DNA of 64,000 nt from Syntrophales bacterium (GTDB lineage Bacteria > Desulfobacterota > Syntrophia > Syntrophales > UBA2210), in the NCBI GenBank assembly GCA_023230565.1, contig JALNXD010000007.1:40829-104828 (forward strand). The letters are read 5' to 3'. Numbering within the stretch: the stretch's first letter is position 1; every line of letters starts with the position of its first letter. Positions 8,223-17,692 of this stretch are shown here, in pieces. Under the pieces are notes generated by a model. It saw only the letters and a list, made by a program, of their open reading frames with translations. It was not told the DNA's origin and did not search any database. The position numbers were made by a program, and so were the translations under genes.

Positions 8223-11200
8223 TCAGTGACGCGGGCTTGCGTTCAAATAATAGGAGCTGTAATATTTTTTTATACCCAGTTTTTTCATCCGCGAATTGAG
8301 AGTACTTGGAGGAATCCCGAGAATTTCTGCGGCTCCGCCTTTTCCTGCTATTTTGCCCCCCGTTTTTTCCAGAATTTTCAGGATATGCCGTCTTTCATTT
8401 TCTTCTATCGTTATGCAATCATTGTCATTGCCGGATGCCGTTTTATGATGCTCAAAAGCGGGGGTCTTAAAGTCCCGGCCATTGATCAAAATCAATCCTC
8501 TTTCTATCAAATTTTCCAATTCCCGGACATTTCCGGGCCAGTCGTACGCGAGCAGTTTCTCCATTTCGCTTTTTGTAATTTTCTTGGCCTGTTTTCCATG
8601 CTTGGCAGCACATGTTTTCAAGAAATATTCTACCAGAAGCGGAATGTCCTCTTTTCGCTCCCTGAGCGGCGGAACATGAATGGGAAATATATTAAGTCTG
8701 TAATATAGATCTTGCCGAAAGCGGCCTGCTTGAACCTCTTTTTTTAGATCTCTGTTGGTCGCCGTTAAAAGGCGGAAATCGGAACGAATCGTTTCGCTGC
8801 CTCCTACTCGTTCGAATTCCCTGCTTTGAAGAACCCGGAGAAGTTTTACCTGTATATCCATTGAAATATCGCCTATTTCATCGAGAAACAGCGTTCCTCC
8901 GTCGGCAAGCTCGAATCGCCCTATCTGTTTTGCGACCGCTCCTGTAAATGCGCCCCTTTCATGGCCGAAAAGTTCACTTGAGATCAGACTTTCCGGCAAG
9001 CAGCTGCAATGCACACGAATAAACGGTTTATCACGTCGTGTGCTATGGTTGTGAATGGTCCGGGCAACCAATTCCTTGCCCGACCCGGTTTCACCCGTTA
9101 TCAGAACCGTTGCATCGGTACCTGCCACCTGTTCTATTTCATGGAATACTTTTGCTATGGCCGGACTTTCTCCGATGAAATCCTCGGAAAGGATGGTCTG
9201 CTTGTATTGGGACTCAAAATATTCTTTTTCTTTCTGCTGTTTCTCATACATATCCTGCAGTGCCTTCCAGGCTTCAACGTTGTCCATTGCAATGGCGGCT
9301 TGTGCTGCGAAATAGTTAAGAATATCAAGATCCGCCTTTTTGAAGACACTTCTGAATATTCTATTATCATGATAAAGCACCCCGACCATTTTGTTCCGTA
9401 TATTCATGGGTACACAGATGCACGAACGAATAAGGTTGTTTTTTACAGGCGCTTTTTTCCCATCATCGAAATCCATGACGAGACCTTTGCCTGTTTTAAA
9501 GGTTTCCCGGATCAACTTCATGGGCTCTTCAAACTGGGGCGTATGAATATCTTCAGCCGTCAGATTCTTTGCCGCTCTAAGTGTCATATTCCTGGGATTG
9601 TCAGTATCTGCAAGAAAAATGGCTCCCCTTTCCGCTCCTGTGATGCTGTTTACCGAAGAAATAATCTGCCTGAAAAGATAACGGCTGTCCCTTATACCCA
9701 CTAATTCCTGACTTAAACGTAATATCTCGTTCAGAAGAGTCTCTCCGCTCCATTGTGAGGCGACAAGAGGTTGAAGGTCATCGGGCAATAACTCATCGTT
9801 AATTGAAGACAATATTTCCAGGGCCGGCTTTGCCCATTTTTTCGCCATTGTACTATTGCCGGACCGCATATATTCCCGGGCTAATTCCACTCTGGAATAG
9901 GCCGTTTCAACCTCATTCCCCGAGTCGTTCAAATATTTAACGGACCGTTTCAATTCGGCAATGACATCCGAAGCAGGCGCACCTTTTTGTTTCATTGAAA
10001 GAGCCTGATATCGGCAGGCAAGCCCTTTTGTAAAAATATTGCCTCCCTCAAATGCATTTTTGATTTCATTTTTCAGACTTAAATTCCGGTTCGCGGGAAG
10101 AGCACCTTCTTCCTGAGCCCATGCAAGACTCATGAGAATAAATCCGTGCTTGAGAGCCACCTGGAATCTCTGCATCAATTCCATCGATTCGTTCAGCAGA
10201 GAAACAGCTTTTTGAGGTTCATTGATTTTATAATAGGTATAACTTAATAAATTAAGACTTCCGATATAGGCAAATATGTTATGACAACTCAGTGCGTCTC
10301 TCACTGATTCTTCCAGATACTTTCTTGCTTCCTCAAAAGAATTAACGCATACCAGCAATTCGCCTATCGACATTGCGGCGTGGGCGGCAACATGAAGATT
10401 TCCTATTTTACGGCCGTGTGTTCGTACCGCATCGATCATCCCGAGGCCATGAGAGAGCTGACCGCAATACCCATAGCATGATCCGGCTGTCAAAGAGGCC
10501 AGAAGAGGGATACTGTCCTGGGGGAAATTATCTACATCAGGAGTACAGGCCTCATAATTTTGGATGGCTTCACGAAACTTTCCCATCCAGAAACTGAAAA
10601 ACAGATTAAACACAGCCACCGATCGAAGCGTTTTCGGATCTTTTGTTTTCTCAGCAAACGCGACACCCTTTTTAAAATGCCGGCAGGCGTTCTTGAATCG
10701 TGAACGCATCCATTCGTTTTTGGCAAGATACATTTCCAACAGAGCAAGCGAATTTTTATCTTGTTCCGGATTCACAAGATCGATCGCTTCCTTCAATATT
10801 GAAATCGTCTTATCTACACCGATTTCATCCACGCAGACTTTGGAATATCGCAATGCCGCCCGGATAAAAAGGTTTTGCGCCCCTTGATCGGATAACTTTC
10901 TGAGATCTTCAATAGCTTTTCCATATGCCTGCCTGGCTTTGTCGTACCTGAATTCCTTTTCGCTCGAATTCCCGTATTCGACCAGGAAGCGGCACCCGTT
11001 CAGATCATTATTCAAGAAAAAGAGATGGGGTACGATGGATTGCAGCCTATGAGGATCTCCCGATAATTCTTGATAAAGCAGATCGACGATTTGCTTGTGA
11101 AGCTTTTTTTTCTCTTCCAGAGAAAGCAGGCTGCGGTACTTTTCCTGCTCAGCAGCATTGATAAAATAAAAAAATCCATTTTTCTTATGAGACAGGCATT

Positions 11201-11366
11201 TCTTTTGGACACCGGCATCAAGGGCAGCAAAAATTGTGGAAGCCTTTTCCGCCGTCAGTTCCTGCAGCCAATCTATATTGAACTCATGGTTAAAAAGCGA
11301 TGCAACGGACAAAATTTTCCGGCAAAGATCATCTTGCACATCGGTTTTAATGGCTTCCAAATTCAT
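8223..11366 (-). CDS. sigma-54-dependent transcriptional activator with TPR-like and GAF domains
   Basis: A 1047-residue regulator. The first ~540 residues are helical with TPR-like repeats (MalT-like tail region), then a GAF sensor domain (about 555-700), then the AAA+ domain with Walker A GETGSGKE (near 760), the sigma-54 contact loop GAFTGA (near 805) and Walker B GGTLFLDEIGDI. A short C-terminal Fis-like HTH ends the protein (AAEILGIPPSTLNSRMKKLG). GAGG lies just before the ATG. No receiver domain is present, so it likely senses a ligand or partner through GAF/TPR (inference). The sigma-54 promoter of the next gene is its obvious target. Confidence 0.93.
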   Translation of the reverse strand: MNLEAIKTDVQDDLCRKILSVASLFNHEFNIDWLQELTAEKASTIFAALDAGVQKKCLSHKKNGFFYFINAAEQEKYRSLLSLEEKKKLHKQIVDLLYQELSGDPHRLQSIVPHLFFLNNDLNGCRFLVEYGNSSEKEFRYDKARQAYGKAIEDLRKLSDQGAQNLFIRAALRYSKVCVDEIGVDKTISILKEAIDLVNPEQDKNSLALLEMYLAKNEWMRSRFKNACRHFKKGVAFAEKTKDPKTLRSVAVFNLFFSFWMGKFREAIQNYEACTPDVDNFPQDSIPLLASLTAGSCYGYCGQLSHGLGMIDAVRTHGRKIGNLHVAAHAAMSIGELLVCVNSFEEARKYLEESVRDALSCHNIFAYIGSLNLLSYTYYKINEPQKAVSLLNESMELMQRFQVALKHGFILMSLAWAQEEGALPANRNLSLKNEIKNAFEGGNIFTKGLACRYQALSMKQKGAPASDVIAELKRSVKYLNDSGNEVETAYSRVELAREYMRSGNSTMAKKWAKPALEILSSINDELLPDDLQPLVASQWSGETLLNEILRLSQELVGIRDSRYLFRQIISSVNSITGAERGAIFLADTDNPRNMTLRAAKNLTAEDIHTPQFEEPMKLIRETFKTGKGLVMDFDDGKKAPVKNNLIRSCICVPMNIRNKMVGVLYHDNRIFRSVFKKADLDILNYFAAQAAIAMDNVEAWKALQDMYEKQQKEKEYFESQYKQTILSEDFIGESPAIAKVFHEIEQVAGTDATVLITGETGSGKELVARTIHNHSTRRDKPFIRVHCSCLPESLISSELFGHERGAFTGAVAKQIGRFELADGGTLFLDEIGDISMDIQVKLLRVLQSREFERVGGSETIRSDFRLLTATNRDLKKEVQAGRFRQDLYYRLNIFPIHVPPLRERKEDIPLLVEYFLKTCAAKHGKQAKKITKSEMEKLLAYDWPGNVRELENLIERGLILINGRDFKTPAFEHHKTASGNDNDCITIEENERRHILKILEKTGGKIAGKGGAAEILGIPPSTLNSRMKKLGIKKYYSSYYLNASPRH

Positions 11367-11598
11367 AATATCCTCTTTTGAAACGCCTATATAAATCTCT
11401 TATCTTGTAAAGTCAAATGTTTATTATATCCATGGCAAAAACCCGGCACTCAAGAAAAAGGAAACTTTGAAAAACCAAAATAGCGCTTCGAGCCTTTATT
11501 CCTTCCAAAAAGAATAAAAAGCTGATACCCTCAAACCGGCTTTGATCTCCATTGACCGATTTATTTTCCAGTACCGAATGCAACCGGGGAGGCGAGTC

Positions 11599-12303
11599 AT
11601 GAAAAAATTTACTTCAGCTGCGTTGGCGGAAAACGACGGAAAAGAAGGCAGACCTGCATTGGTCGCATTCCGGGGAAAGGTATTCGATGTCACCGAAAGC
11701 CGGTTATGGAAGAACGGTACGCATATGAACCGGCATCTCGCCGGCAATGATCTCTCTGATTTTATACATGCGGCACCACATGAAAAAGACGTTCTTGGCC
11801 GTTTTCCCCAGACAGGCGTTCTTATAAAGGAAAGCGATTTGTCGACCGAACGGATACCTTCGGGATTACGGTTTCTTGCAAAATCACCTTTTTTGTATCG
11901 CCATTTTCATCCCATGATTGTTCACTTTCCTATTGCACTCATCATAATGGCCGTCGTATTCGATTTAATATTCTTCGCAAGCGGTATCTCCTCATTTAAA
12001 CTATCGGCGCTGCATTGCCTTGGCGCAGGTATTCTTTTTTGCATTCCCGCAATTTCAACAGGTTTTTTTTCGTGGTTGACAAATTACGGCGGGCGCCGGA
12101 TGAAAGCAATTACAATGAAGATTCTGCTGTCGTCTATCCTCCTGATCGATTCTACAGCGGTTTTTATCTGGCGAATATGTGACCCTGCAATCGAAAGTTC
12201 GTTTCAGCCTGAAGGCATTGTATACCTGACACTGTTTTTTTTCTGTGTACCGTTGATTGCTCTCACGGGCTGGTACGGCGGTCAGCTGACTTTTTCAAAG
12301 TAG
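11599..12303 (+). CDS. cytochrome b5-like heme domain fused to DUF2231 membrane domain
   Basis: About 234 residues. Residues 1-75 form a cytochrome b5-like/steroid-binding domain (VAFRGKVFDVTESRLWKNGTHMNRHLAGNDLSDFIH, shown in part as ALVAFRGKVFDVTES), with histidines in THMNRHLAG and AAPHEK as candidate heme ligands. The rest has four hydrophobic segments beginning RHFHPMIVHFPIALI, the DUF2231 hallmark. GGGGAGG precedes the ATG at 11599, which is preferred to an ATG 57 bp upstream. A membrane-bound electron carrier is likely; its partner is unknown. It stands alone on the plus strand. Confidence 0.8.
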   Translation: MKKFTSAALAENDGKEGRPALVAFRGKVFDVTESRLWKNGTHMNRHLAGNDLSDFIHAAPHEKDVLGRFPQTGVLIKESDLSTERIPSGLRFLAKSPFLYRHFHPMIVHFPIALIIMAVVFDLIFFASGISSFKLSALHCLGAGILFCIPAISTGFFSWLTNYGGRRMKAITMKILLSSILLIDSTAVFIWRICDPAIESSFQPEGIVYLTLFFFCVPLIALTGWYGGQLTFSK

Positions 12304-12407
12304 ACTGACAGGCCGTATTCTATTTTATTGACCTGCCGCATTCAAAATACTATATCGATCCATGCAAGGTTAACTGCGGAAAGCGGAAAAAGTAAAGGAG
12401 GGTTGAA

Positions 12408-13208
12408 ATGAGCCGCCGTTTGGAAGGGAAAACTGCCATAATTACAGGAGGAACCAGTGGAATAGGAGAAGCAACGGCAGAACTGTTCGTAAAAGAAGGC
12501 GCCCGGGTAATAATAGCTGGACGATCTGAAGAAAAAGGGCAAGGTATCGCCGACCGGCTTGGAGAGGCGGCTATATATACGTATGCCGATGTAACAAATG
12601 AAAAAGATTTACAAAAACTCGTTGAACTTGCTGTGGAGCACTTCGGGCGACTGGATTGCCTCTTCAACAACGCCGGCGGGCCCGCTCAGGCGACACTCGA
12701 ACACGTCACGAAAGATGATTTCGATCTTGCCATGAACCTTCTCCTGGGAAGCTGCATATTCGCAATGAAATATGCTGTCCCGGTTATGAAAAAGCAAGGG
12801 TCCGGGAGCATAATAAATACATCAAGCATAGCAGCATTAAGAAGCGGGCAGGGTGCTATTCTGTATTCAGCTGCAAAAGCTGCACTCACCCATTTGACGA
12901 GACTGTTAGGTGTGGAATTGGGTCCATTCGGTATACGCGTCAATTCTATTTCTCCGGGTGCTATTGCTACACCCATTTTCTGGGGAGGATCTGAAAAGGC
13001 AAATACGCTTTCCGCAGAAGAAAATGCACGAAAGATGGAAAAACTTAAAAAAAGCCTCTCGAAAGCAACACCGGTGCCGCGTTCGGGATTTCCGGAAGAT
13101 ATCGCCTATGCGGCATTGTATCTTGCAAGCGATGAAGGAAGCTTTGTCAATTGTCAGGATCTGGTGGTTGACGGCGGGAGAACGGCCATATTCTGCGAAC
13201 CCGGATAA
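12408..13208 (+). CDS. short-chain dehydrogenase/reductase (SDR)
   Basis: A 266-residue classical SDR: NAD(P)-binding TGGTSGIG (residues 12-19), NNAGG near 86, catalytic Ser in INTSSIAAL and YSAAKAA with the Tyr-Lys pair, then ISPGAIATP. AAAGGAGGG lies 7 nt before the ATG. The sequence DVTNEKDL suggests an Asp-containing adenosine-side loop compatible with NAD. Substrate unknown; it is followed 21 bp later by the phosphoesterase-nucleotidyltransferase gene. Confidence 0.92.
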   Translation: MSRRLEGKTAIITGGTSGIGEATAELFVKEGARVIIAGRSEEKGQGIADRLGEAAIYTYADVTNEKDLQKLVELAVEHFGRLDCLFNNAGGPAQATLEHVTKDDFDLAMNLLLGSCIFAMKYAVPVMKKQGSGSIINTSSIAALRSGQGAILYSAAKAALTHLTRLLGVELGPFGIRVNSISPGAIATPIFWGGSEKANTLSAEENARKMEKLKKSLSKATPVPRSGFPEDIAYAALYLASDEGSFVNCQDLVVDGGRTAIFCEPG

Positions 13209-13229
13209 AAACAAGAGAATCGCACAGGT

Positions 13230-14912
13230 ATGAGAATAATATATGCCGCCGATATACACGGCGCTTTTGAAAGAGTTAAAACGCTCCTGTCGGAAACAGT
13301 GGCGGACCTCTATATTATCACGGGAGATCTCATTGACATCCCTTTTTACACTATGAATACGGCTATCAACTATCATGACCTGCAGGTATATTTTTACGGA
13401 CTGCGCCGTCAGATGGAAAAAGAGGGGGTGCCGATAGAAGATTTTGTAGATGAATTATTGGAGAGACCCGATATTTCAGATGAAGCCGAGGAAAAAGGTA
13501 CAAGATACCAGCAGTATACGATACGCGCCAGAAGGGTTCTCCAGCAGAAATACAAGGTCCTTGAAAATATTCTGGCCACAAAACAGACAGCCCGCATTCT
13601 TTCTCTGCCGGGCAATTATGACATGGACCTGAAATATACCTCGCTTTACGAAAGAGACCTTCACATGCGCTGTCATGAAATTGAAGGTATAAAATTTGCG
13701 GGCTATGGGGGAGCAGACATCTGGACGCCGGGCATACCGGAAAGATATGTCGTAAAATATCGCGCCGGAAAAGAAGCAGATTATAACAAAAATGAAATGA
13801 TTGATTTTTTCAGGACCGTTCATCCTGATATTGTCATCACTCATCAACCCGCACACGGAATCCATGATAGAGTGCTGCAATTCGGTACTTCGGGTTCGGC
13901 CGCACTTCGCCATTTTTGTGATACCCATCCGGTAACTGCCTGTTTGAGCGGCCATATTCACGCAGATTGGGGGTTCGATGCACGCGAGAGAACTATTTAT
14001 CTAAACCCGTCAAATTTTGGTGAAGTAACGCTAATGACAGGCGGCGTATCGGAGGGAGGTTTTTTTTATTCAATCGAAATTGAGCACAGTGCCATAGAAA
14101 AGATCATTTTTAAAAAAATAGTAGATAACAGGATTTATGATATCGCGGACTATTACAAGAAGGGAGAAGAATGGATCGAAGACATTATCGACGAAAAAAG
14201 ATATGGGGCCCTCAAGAAGGGGAAAAATTTCGACATGAAAGTAAAAAAATATTCCCATATCCCTGAGATTCAGCTTTACAATGAAATAAAGCAATTTTAC
14301 CGAATGTTTCAAACCGGGGAAACGGACGAGCGAATTGACAGAATGGAACAAGTGGCTCATCTGATAGAAGAAAAGATCCAGGACGATATTGCCATGGACA
14401 TACTCGGGTCGACAAACATGGGGATATGCGAAACCGGTTCCGACATCGATTTCGCTCTTTATATACGGTGCCCGGAAGGTATTACGGAAATGCGGGCATA
14501 CAGGCAGTATAAAAAAGCGGCAAGACTTTTGGAAGAAATTCTGAGGCCGGACTATGCCTTTCAAATTCTTGACTGCATTGATCTGGGATTAGTGGAAAAG
14601 TCGATTCGGGAAAAAAATTATGAATGCGAAGCAACTCAGCGTTTCGTCGCGTATCGATCAATATGCCGGCCGATAAATTATAGGGTGATAGCACCTGTGG
14701 AAGATCTTCTCAATAAAGATCTGGAATTCCGTTCAGAGATGGAAGGAAGTATACAGTCATACATGAAAATATTTGCGAATACCTCCCGGCATACCCATTC
14801 TTTTGAAAAATATGAATATAGAATCAGGGCCATGGGAATAAAAATTCCCGTTACCGTTCGGCAGGCAATTATGACGTATCTGAATAAAAATGGCGACACC
14901 GATGATACTTAA
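13230..14912 (+). CDS. metallophosphoesterase-nucleotidyltransferase fusion protein
   Basis: A 560-residue two-domain protein. Residues 1 to about 270 are a calcineurin-like metallophosphoesterase: AADIHG, TGDLID, PGNYD, THQPAHG and SGHIHAD supply the expected metal ligands. After a helical linker, residues from about 390 carry a pol-beta-type nucleotidyltransferase motif, GSTNMGICETGSDIDFAL, with the GS and two Asp of the active site. The C-terminus is helical. I do not know a characterised protein with this order. It could make and break a nucleotidyl modification, but no substrate can be read from the sequence. It probably shares a transcript with the SDR gene 21 bp upstream. Confidence 0.75.
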   Translation: MRIIYAADIHGAFERVKTLLSETVADLYIITGDLIDIPFYTMNTAINYHDLQVYFYGLRRQMEKEGVPIEDFVDELLERPDISDEAEEKGTRYQQYTIRARRVLQQKYKVLENILATKQTARILSLPGNYDMDLKYTSLYERDLHMRCHEIEGIKFAGYGGADIWTPGIPERYVVKYRAGKEADYNKNEMIDFFRTVHPDIVITHQPAHGIHDRVLQFGTSGSAALRHFCDTHPVTACLSGHIHADWGFDARERTIYLNPSNFGEVTLMTGGVSEGGFFYSIEIEHSAIEKIIFKKIVDNRIYDIADYYKKGEEWIEDIIDEKRYGALKKGKNFDMKVKKYSHIPEIQLYNEIKQFYRMFQTGETDERIDRMEQVAHLIEEKIQDDIAMDILGSTNMGICETGSDIDFALYIRCPEGITEMRAYRQYKKAARLLEEILRPDYAFQILDCIDLGLVEKSIREKNYECEATQRFVAYRSICRPINYRVIAPVEDLLNKDLEFRSEMEGSIQSYMKIFANTSRHTHSFEKYEYRIRAMGIKIPVTVRQAIMTYLNKNGDTDDT

Positions 14913-15198
14913 AAAAGAAGCGCATATTTTACTTACTGCCTCGAAGCTCCCGAAAAAGAAATCCTGTCTGTTATCGCCCCTGTGGTCAAATTCACTCGGA
15001 AAATAGTCCGATCATCGCAATTTTACGTCTTTTTTTAAGCAACTTCTATTGACACTTTAAAGCTGTTACTGATAAATACCTTCACCATATGGGTAGTGTC
15101 GGGGAAGGTGTTATTTAAAAAAAGCAGTGAAACGAGACCTTTCTACGGTAATTATTTAAGGCTCTTCTGAAAATCGGATACACTGATAAAGAAATCAG
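14913..15198. other. intergenic region with promoter for the PilZ-like gene
   Basis: No gene is seen in these 286 bp. A sigma-70-like pair, TTGACA at 15049-15054 and TAAATA at 15073-15078 (18-bp spacer), points toward the PilZ-like gene about 120 bp downstream, leaving a long leader with a weak ACCTTC/GAAGGT hairpin (15078-15109). Confidence 0.45.
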
Positions 15199-15813
15199 AT
15201 GGATATGCTTAAACCAGGTCTCCCCATTGATGTAATTATTGGCAAAAACAAAATAAGAAAATCCTCGGTCCAGGATCTGAAGGAAGACGTAATTGTTATT
15301 CTGCAAACCTTTCCGCCCCTGGATTCAGCATCTTTAGAAAAAAACCTTTTTATAACCTATCCTGTTAATGAGAAAGATGTCAGCCGCATCGGATTCTGGG
15401 CCCAAATTGTGGAGCTGCGCGAAGGATATACGACGTGCGGCAGAGGATTTCCCGCCGTTTTGGTTCGAAGACTTTCCAAAAATATTCCCTGCGATCTGAG
15501 AGCATATGCGCGATTCAGCCCGAAGCACTGTCTAGAAGTTCGGTTCGGCGATGAAATGTTAGAAGTGGTGAATATCTCCCGAGGAGGCGCTCACCTCGTG
15601 CGAAGACCTGGTGCGATTCCGCCAATTGGCTGGGGCGATACTATTCCTCTTGAAATCAGTGCAGGCCGCACTTTAATTTCAAGTAATGCCAAGATTGTTC
15701 GTCTCTGGCACACAAAAGGGAGCTTCGGTCCCGAACATCTTGCCGTCAAGTTCCTCAAGGAGCTTCCTGCTGAACTGGCAGAAAAGAAGGGCATCAGAGT
15801 GAAGTGCGTGTAG
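15199..15813 (+). CDS. PilZ domain-like protein
   Basis: A 204-residue cytoplasmic protein with a YcgR-like plan: an N-terminal beta domain (about 1-95) and a C-terminal PilZ-type barrel. The c-di-GMP motif RxxxR fits RAYAR and the second motif (D/N)xSxxG fits NISRGG. PilZ proteins bind cyclic di-GMP and act on motility or polysaccharide export; the target here is unknown. The gene stands alone with its own promoter region upstream. Confidence 0.7.
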   Translation: MDMLKPGLPIDVIIGKNKIRKSSVQDLKEDVIVILQTFPPLDSASLEKNLFITYPVNEKDVSRIGFWAQIVELREGYTTCGRGFPAVLVRRLSKNIPCDLRAYARFSPKHCLEVRFGDEMLEVVNISRGGAHLVRRPGAIPPIGWGDTIPLEISAGRTLISSNAKIVRLWHTKGSFGPEHLAVKFLKELPAELAEKKGIRVKCV

Positions 15814-15842
15814 ATTTCTTTTCAAAGAAATCCACTCTGATG
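15792..15842 (+). terminator. two-step hairpin spanning the PilZ-gene stop codon
   Basis: Ten-base perfect arms (CATCAGAGTG at 15792-15801, complement at 15833-15842) enclose a second perfect 8-bp stem (15814-15821 with 15824-15831, 2-nt loop). The outer arm lies inside the last codons, so the stop codon at 15811-15813 is within the structure. No T-run follows; it may be a 3' stabilising structure rather than a terminator. Confidence 0.5.
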
Positions 15843-16021
15843 GAATTGTAAGAACACGAAGAAACAGGACGCAGGAGGGTAGCTTGAGTTTCAAGAAATA
15901 ACAAGCTTTTAATGGAAAATATAGTAATCTTTTTTAAGGCGGACCGCAATTTTTAGTGTACAATAATTTGAATTTGCCAGTAAAATGCAAAGGTATAAAT
16001 AACCGACGGAAAGGACACATC

Positions 16022-16714
16022 ATGCTTATTTTTATTCATGGTTCGGGAGGCACAAGAGAAGCATTCAAATATCAGATAGATCATTTTACCGCTTCCATTG
16101 CCGTTAACCTTCCTGGACATCCCGACGGCGAGCCTTGCCGCACAATCAATGAATATACCGATTGGCTGCATGGATTTATAAAAGAAAGAAATATGAAGAA
16201 CCTCTTCCTTGCAGGCCATTCTCTCGGTGGCGGAATTGCCCTTTCGTACGCTCTTGAATATCCGGGAGATCTCGATGGCCTGATTCTCCTCGGGAGCGGT
16301 TTGAGACTTCGTGTTCACCCTGTGTTTCTTGAAACTCTTGAAAAAGCCTGCCAAGAACCTTCTACTTTCGAATCCTTTGCCGGATCGAACTATGAACGTA
16401 TGGATCCCGAACTGGCGGCGATTATCAAGGCGCGGGTCCTTGAAAACGGTCCTGCAGTTATGCTGAATGACATGCGCGCCTGCGACGCCTTCGATATAAT
16501 GGACAGAAAAGGAGAAATTACGGTGCCGACTCTCGCCATTTGCGGTACCGAAGACATCATGACACCGCCAAAATACAGTTATTTCATCGAAAAGAACATT
16601 CCCGGAGCCCGAGCAGTACTTATAGAAGGCGGTACACATTTTGTTTTTGCGGAGAAACCGGAAGAGGTGAATGAGGCTATAGATAAATTCCTTAAAAGCG
16701 TCTCATCGGAGTAG
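16022..16714 (+). CDS. alpha/beta hydrolase
   Basis: A 230-residue alpha/beta-hydrolase fold enzyme. The oxyanion HGSGG is near residue 6, the nucleophile elbow is GHSLGG near residue 67, the acid is likely the Asp of CGTEDIMTP and the base the His of GGTHFVFAEKP. Start at ATG 16022 is chosen over an in-frame GTG at 15956 because AAAGGA lies upstream and the fold begins at once. Substrate unknown. Convergent with the phosphate acyltransferase-like gene. Confidence 0.88.
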   Translation: MLIFIHGSGGTREAFKYQIDHFTASIAVNLPGHPDGEPCRTINEYTDWLHGFIKERNMKNLFLAGHSLGGGIALSYALEYPGDLDGLILLGSGLRLRVHPVFLETLEKACQEPSTFESFAGSNYERMDPELAAIIKARVLENGPAVMLNDMRACDAFDIMDRKGEITVPTLAICGTEDIMTPPKYSYFIEKNIPGARAVLIEGGTHFVFAEKPEEVNEAIDKFLKSVSSE

Positions 16715-16743
16715 CCACTGCACGCTTCCTGGAAGGAATTTTT

Positions 16744-17655
16744 TTATTCGACGACATCATATGATATTCTCATGTCGGCAAGCATCACACACATTGCAAG
16801 CTGATTCACAATTTTTTCGCAGTCGTCTGACCGTGACGGGATACACACCGGCCCATGGGAAGAAGCCACAAGGGCGCTTCTCTTCATATTTAAAAAGAAA
16901 TCGAGTTTGCAGATTATGTTTCCTGCATCAAGTGAGGGGACAAGGAGAATGTGGGGCATACCGGCTGTATTTACTTTTCGCTGAGTATCCTGCAGGAAAA
17001 TCTCGCTGAAAGAAGTGGCTTCCAGAATTTCGCATGCACCAAATACTCCACGGGCTGCATTTTCTCTAAGCTTTTTGTAATCTCTAAAGGATTGGAGTTC
17101 ACCTCCTATACCTCTCTGCGCAGAGAGAACCGCTATTTTCGGTTTTTCATATCCAAGAAAGCGGCAGACGGCTACGGCATTTTTAAGGATTTCTTCTTTC
17201 GCCTTTACGTCAGGTGCGATATTGACCCCCGTATCTGTCAGAGCAATTAAATGATCTATTTCAGGAATTTCCCAAAAACATATCACGCTTACGGTCAAGC
17301 CGGACTTCGCTTTTGCTTCTTCACGAATGATTGACTTGTAAATGAAAGAGGTCGGTATCTGGCCCTTGCTCGCAAAAGAACTGCCGCCGGAAAACAGCCT
17401 CTGTATTCCAAAATCGGATATCTGCTGTTTATCATGAAGCGGAATTATTTCGAAGTGAGCAATGTCAAACTCGACCTTTTCGGCCATCTGTTGCATCTTT
17501 TTACTATCCCCGATCAGAAGAGGATCAATGAATCCCTGTTTATGCGCCTCTTTTACGGCCGCCATGAATTCTTCATTCTCCGGCGCAAGCACTGCGACCG
17601 TTCTCGGTCCGTTTTCTCTTGCCAGATCCGACAGCTGACGTAACGATCTGATCAT
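16744..17655 (-). CDS. phosphate acetyl/butyryltransferase family protein
   Basis: About 303 residues, the length of phosphotransbutyrylases, which interconvert acyl-CoA and acyl phosphate. Family features include AVLAPENEEFMAAVKEAHKQG, the glycine-rich IALTDTGVNIAPD segment and VLSAQRGIGGELQS. The conserved SxG region near the C-terminus reads RSALVASSHGP. The ATG at 17655 (MIRSLRQL) has GGAAGG upstream; the frame stays open further upstream. It follows the nitroreductase gene by 37 bp. No butyrate-kinase-like gene is adjacent, so the physiological role is uncertain. Confidence 0.75.
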   Translation of the reverse strand: MIRSLRQLSDLARENGPRTVAVLAPENEEFMAAVKEAHKQGFIDPLLIGDSKKMQQMAEKVEFDIAHFEIIPLHDKQQISDFGIQRLFSGGSSFASKGQIPTSFIYKSIIREEAKAKSGLTVSVICFWEIPEIDHLIALTDTGVNIAPDVKAKEEILKNAVAVCRFLGYEKPKIAVLSAQRGIGGELQSFRDYKKLRENAARGVFGACEILEATSFSEIFLQDTQRKVNTAGMPHILLVPSLDAGNIICKLDFFLNMKRSALVASSHGPVCIPSRSDDCEKIVNQLAMCVMLADMRISYDVVE

Positions 17656-17692
17656 TTCACGTCCTTCCACAGAAATTCCACATCGGCAACCC

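Noticed and set aside
13230..14912. A toxin-antitoxin pair of the MNT/HEPN type
   Set aside because: The nucleotidyltransferase is fused in one chain to a phosphoesterase, and no HEPN gene lies beside it.
15078..15109. A cyclic-di-GMP riboswitch before the PilZ-like gene
   Set aside because: Only a weak hairpin is present; the conserved GEMM core sequences are not seen.
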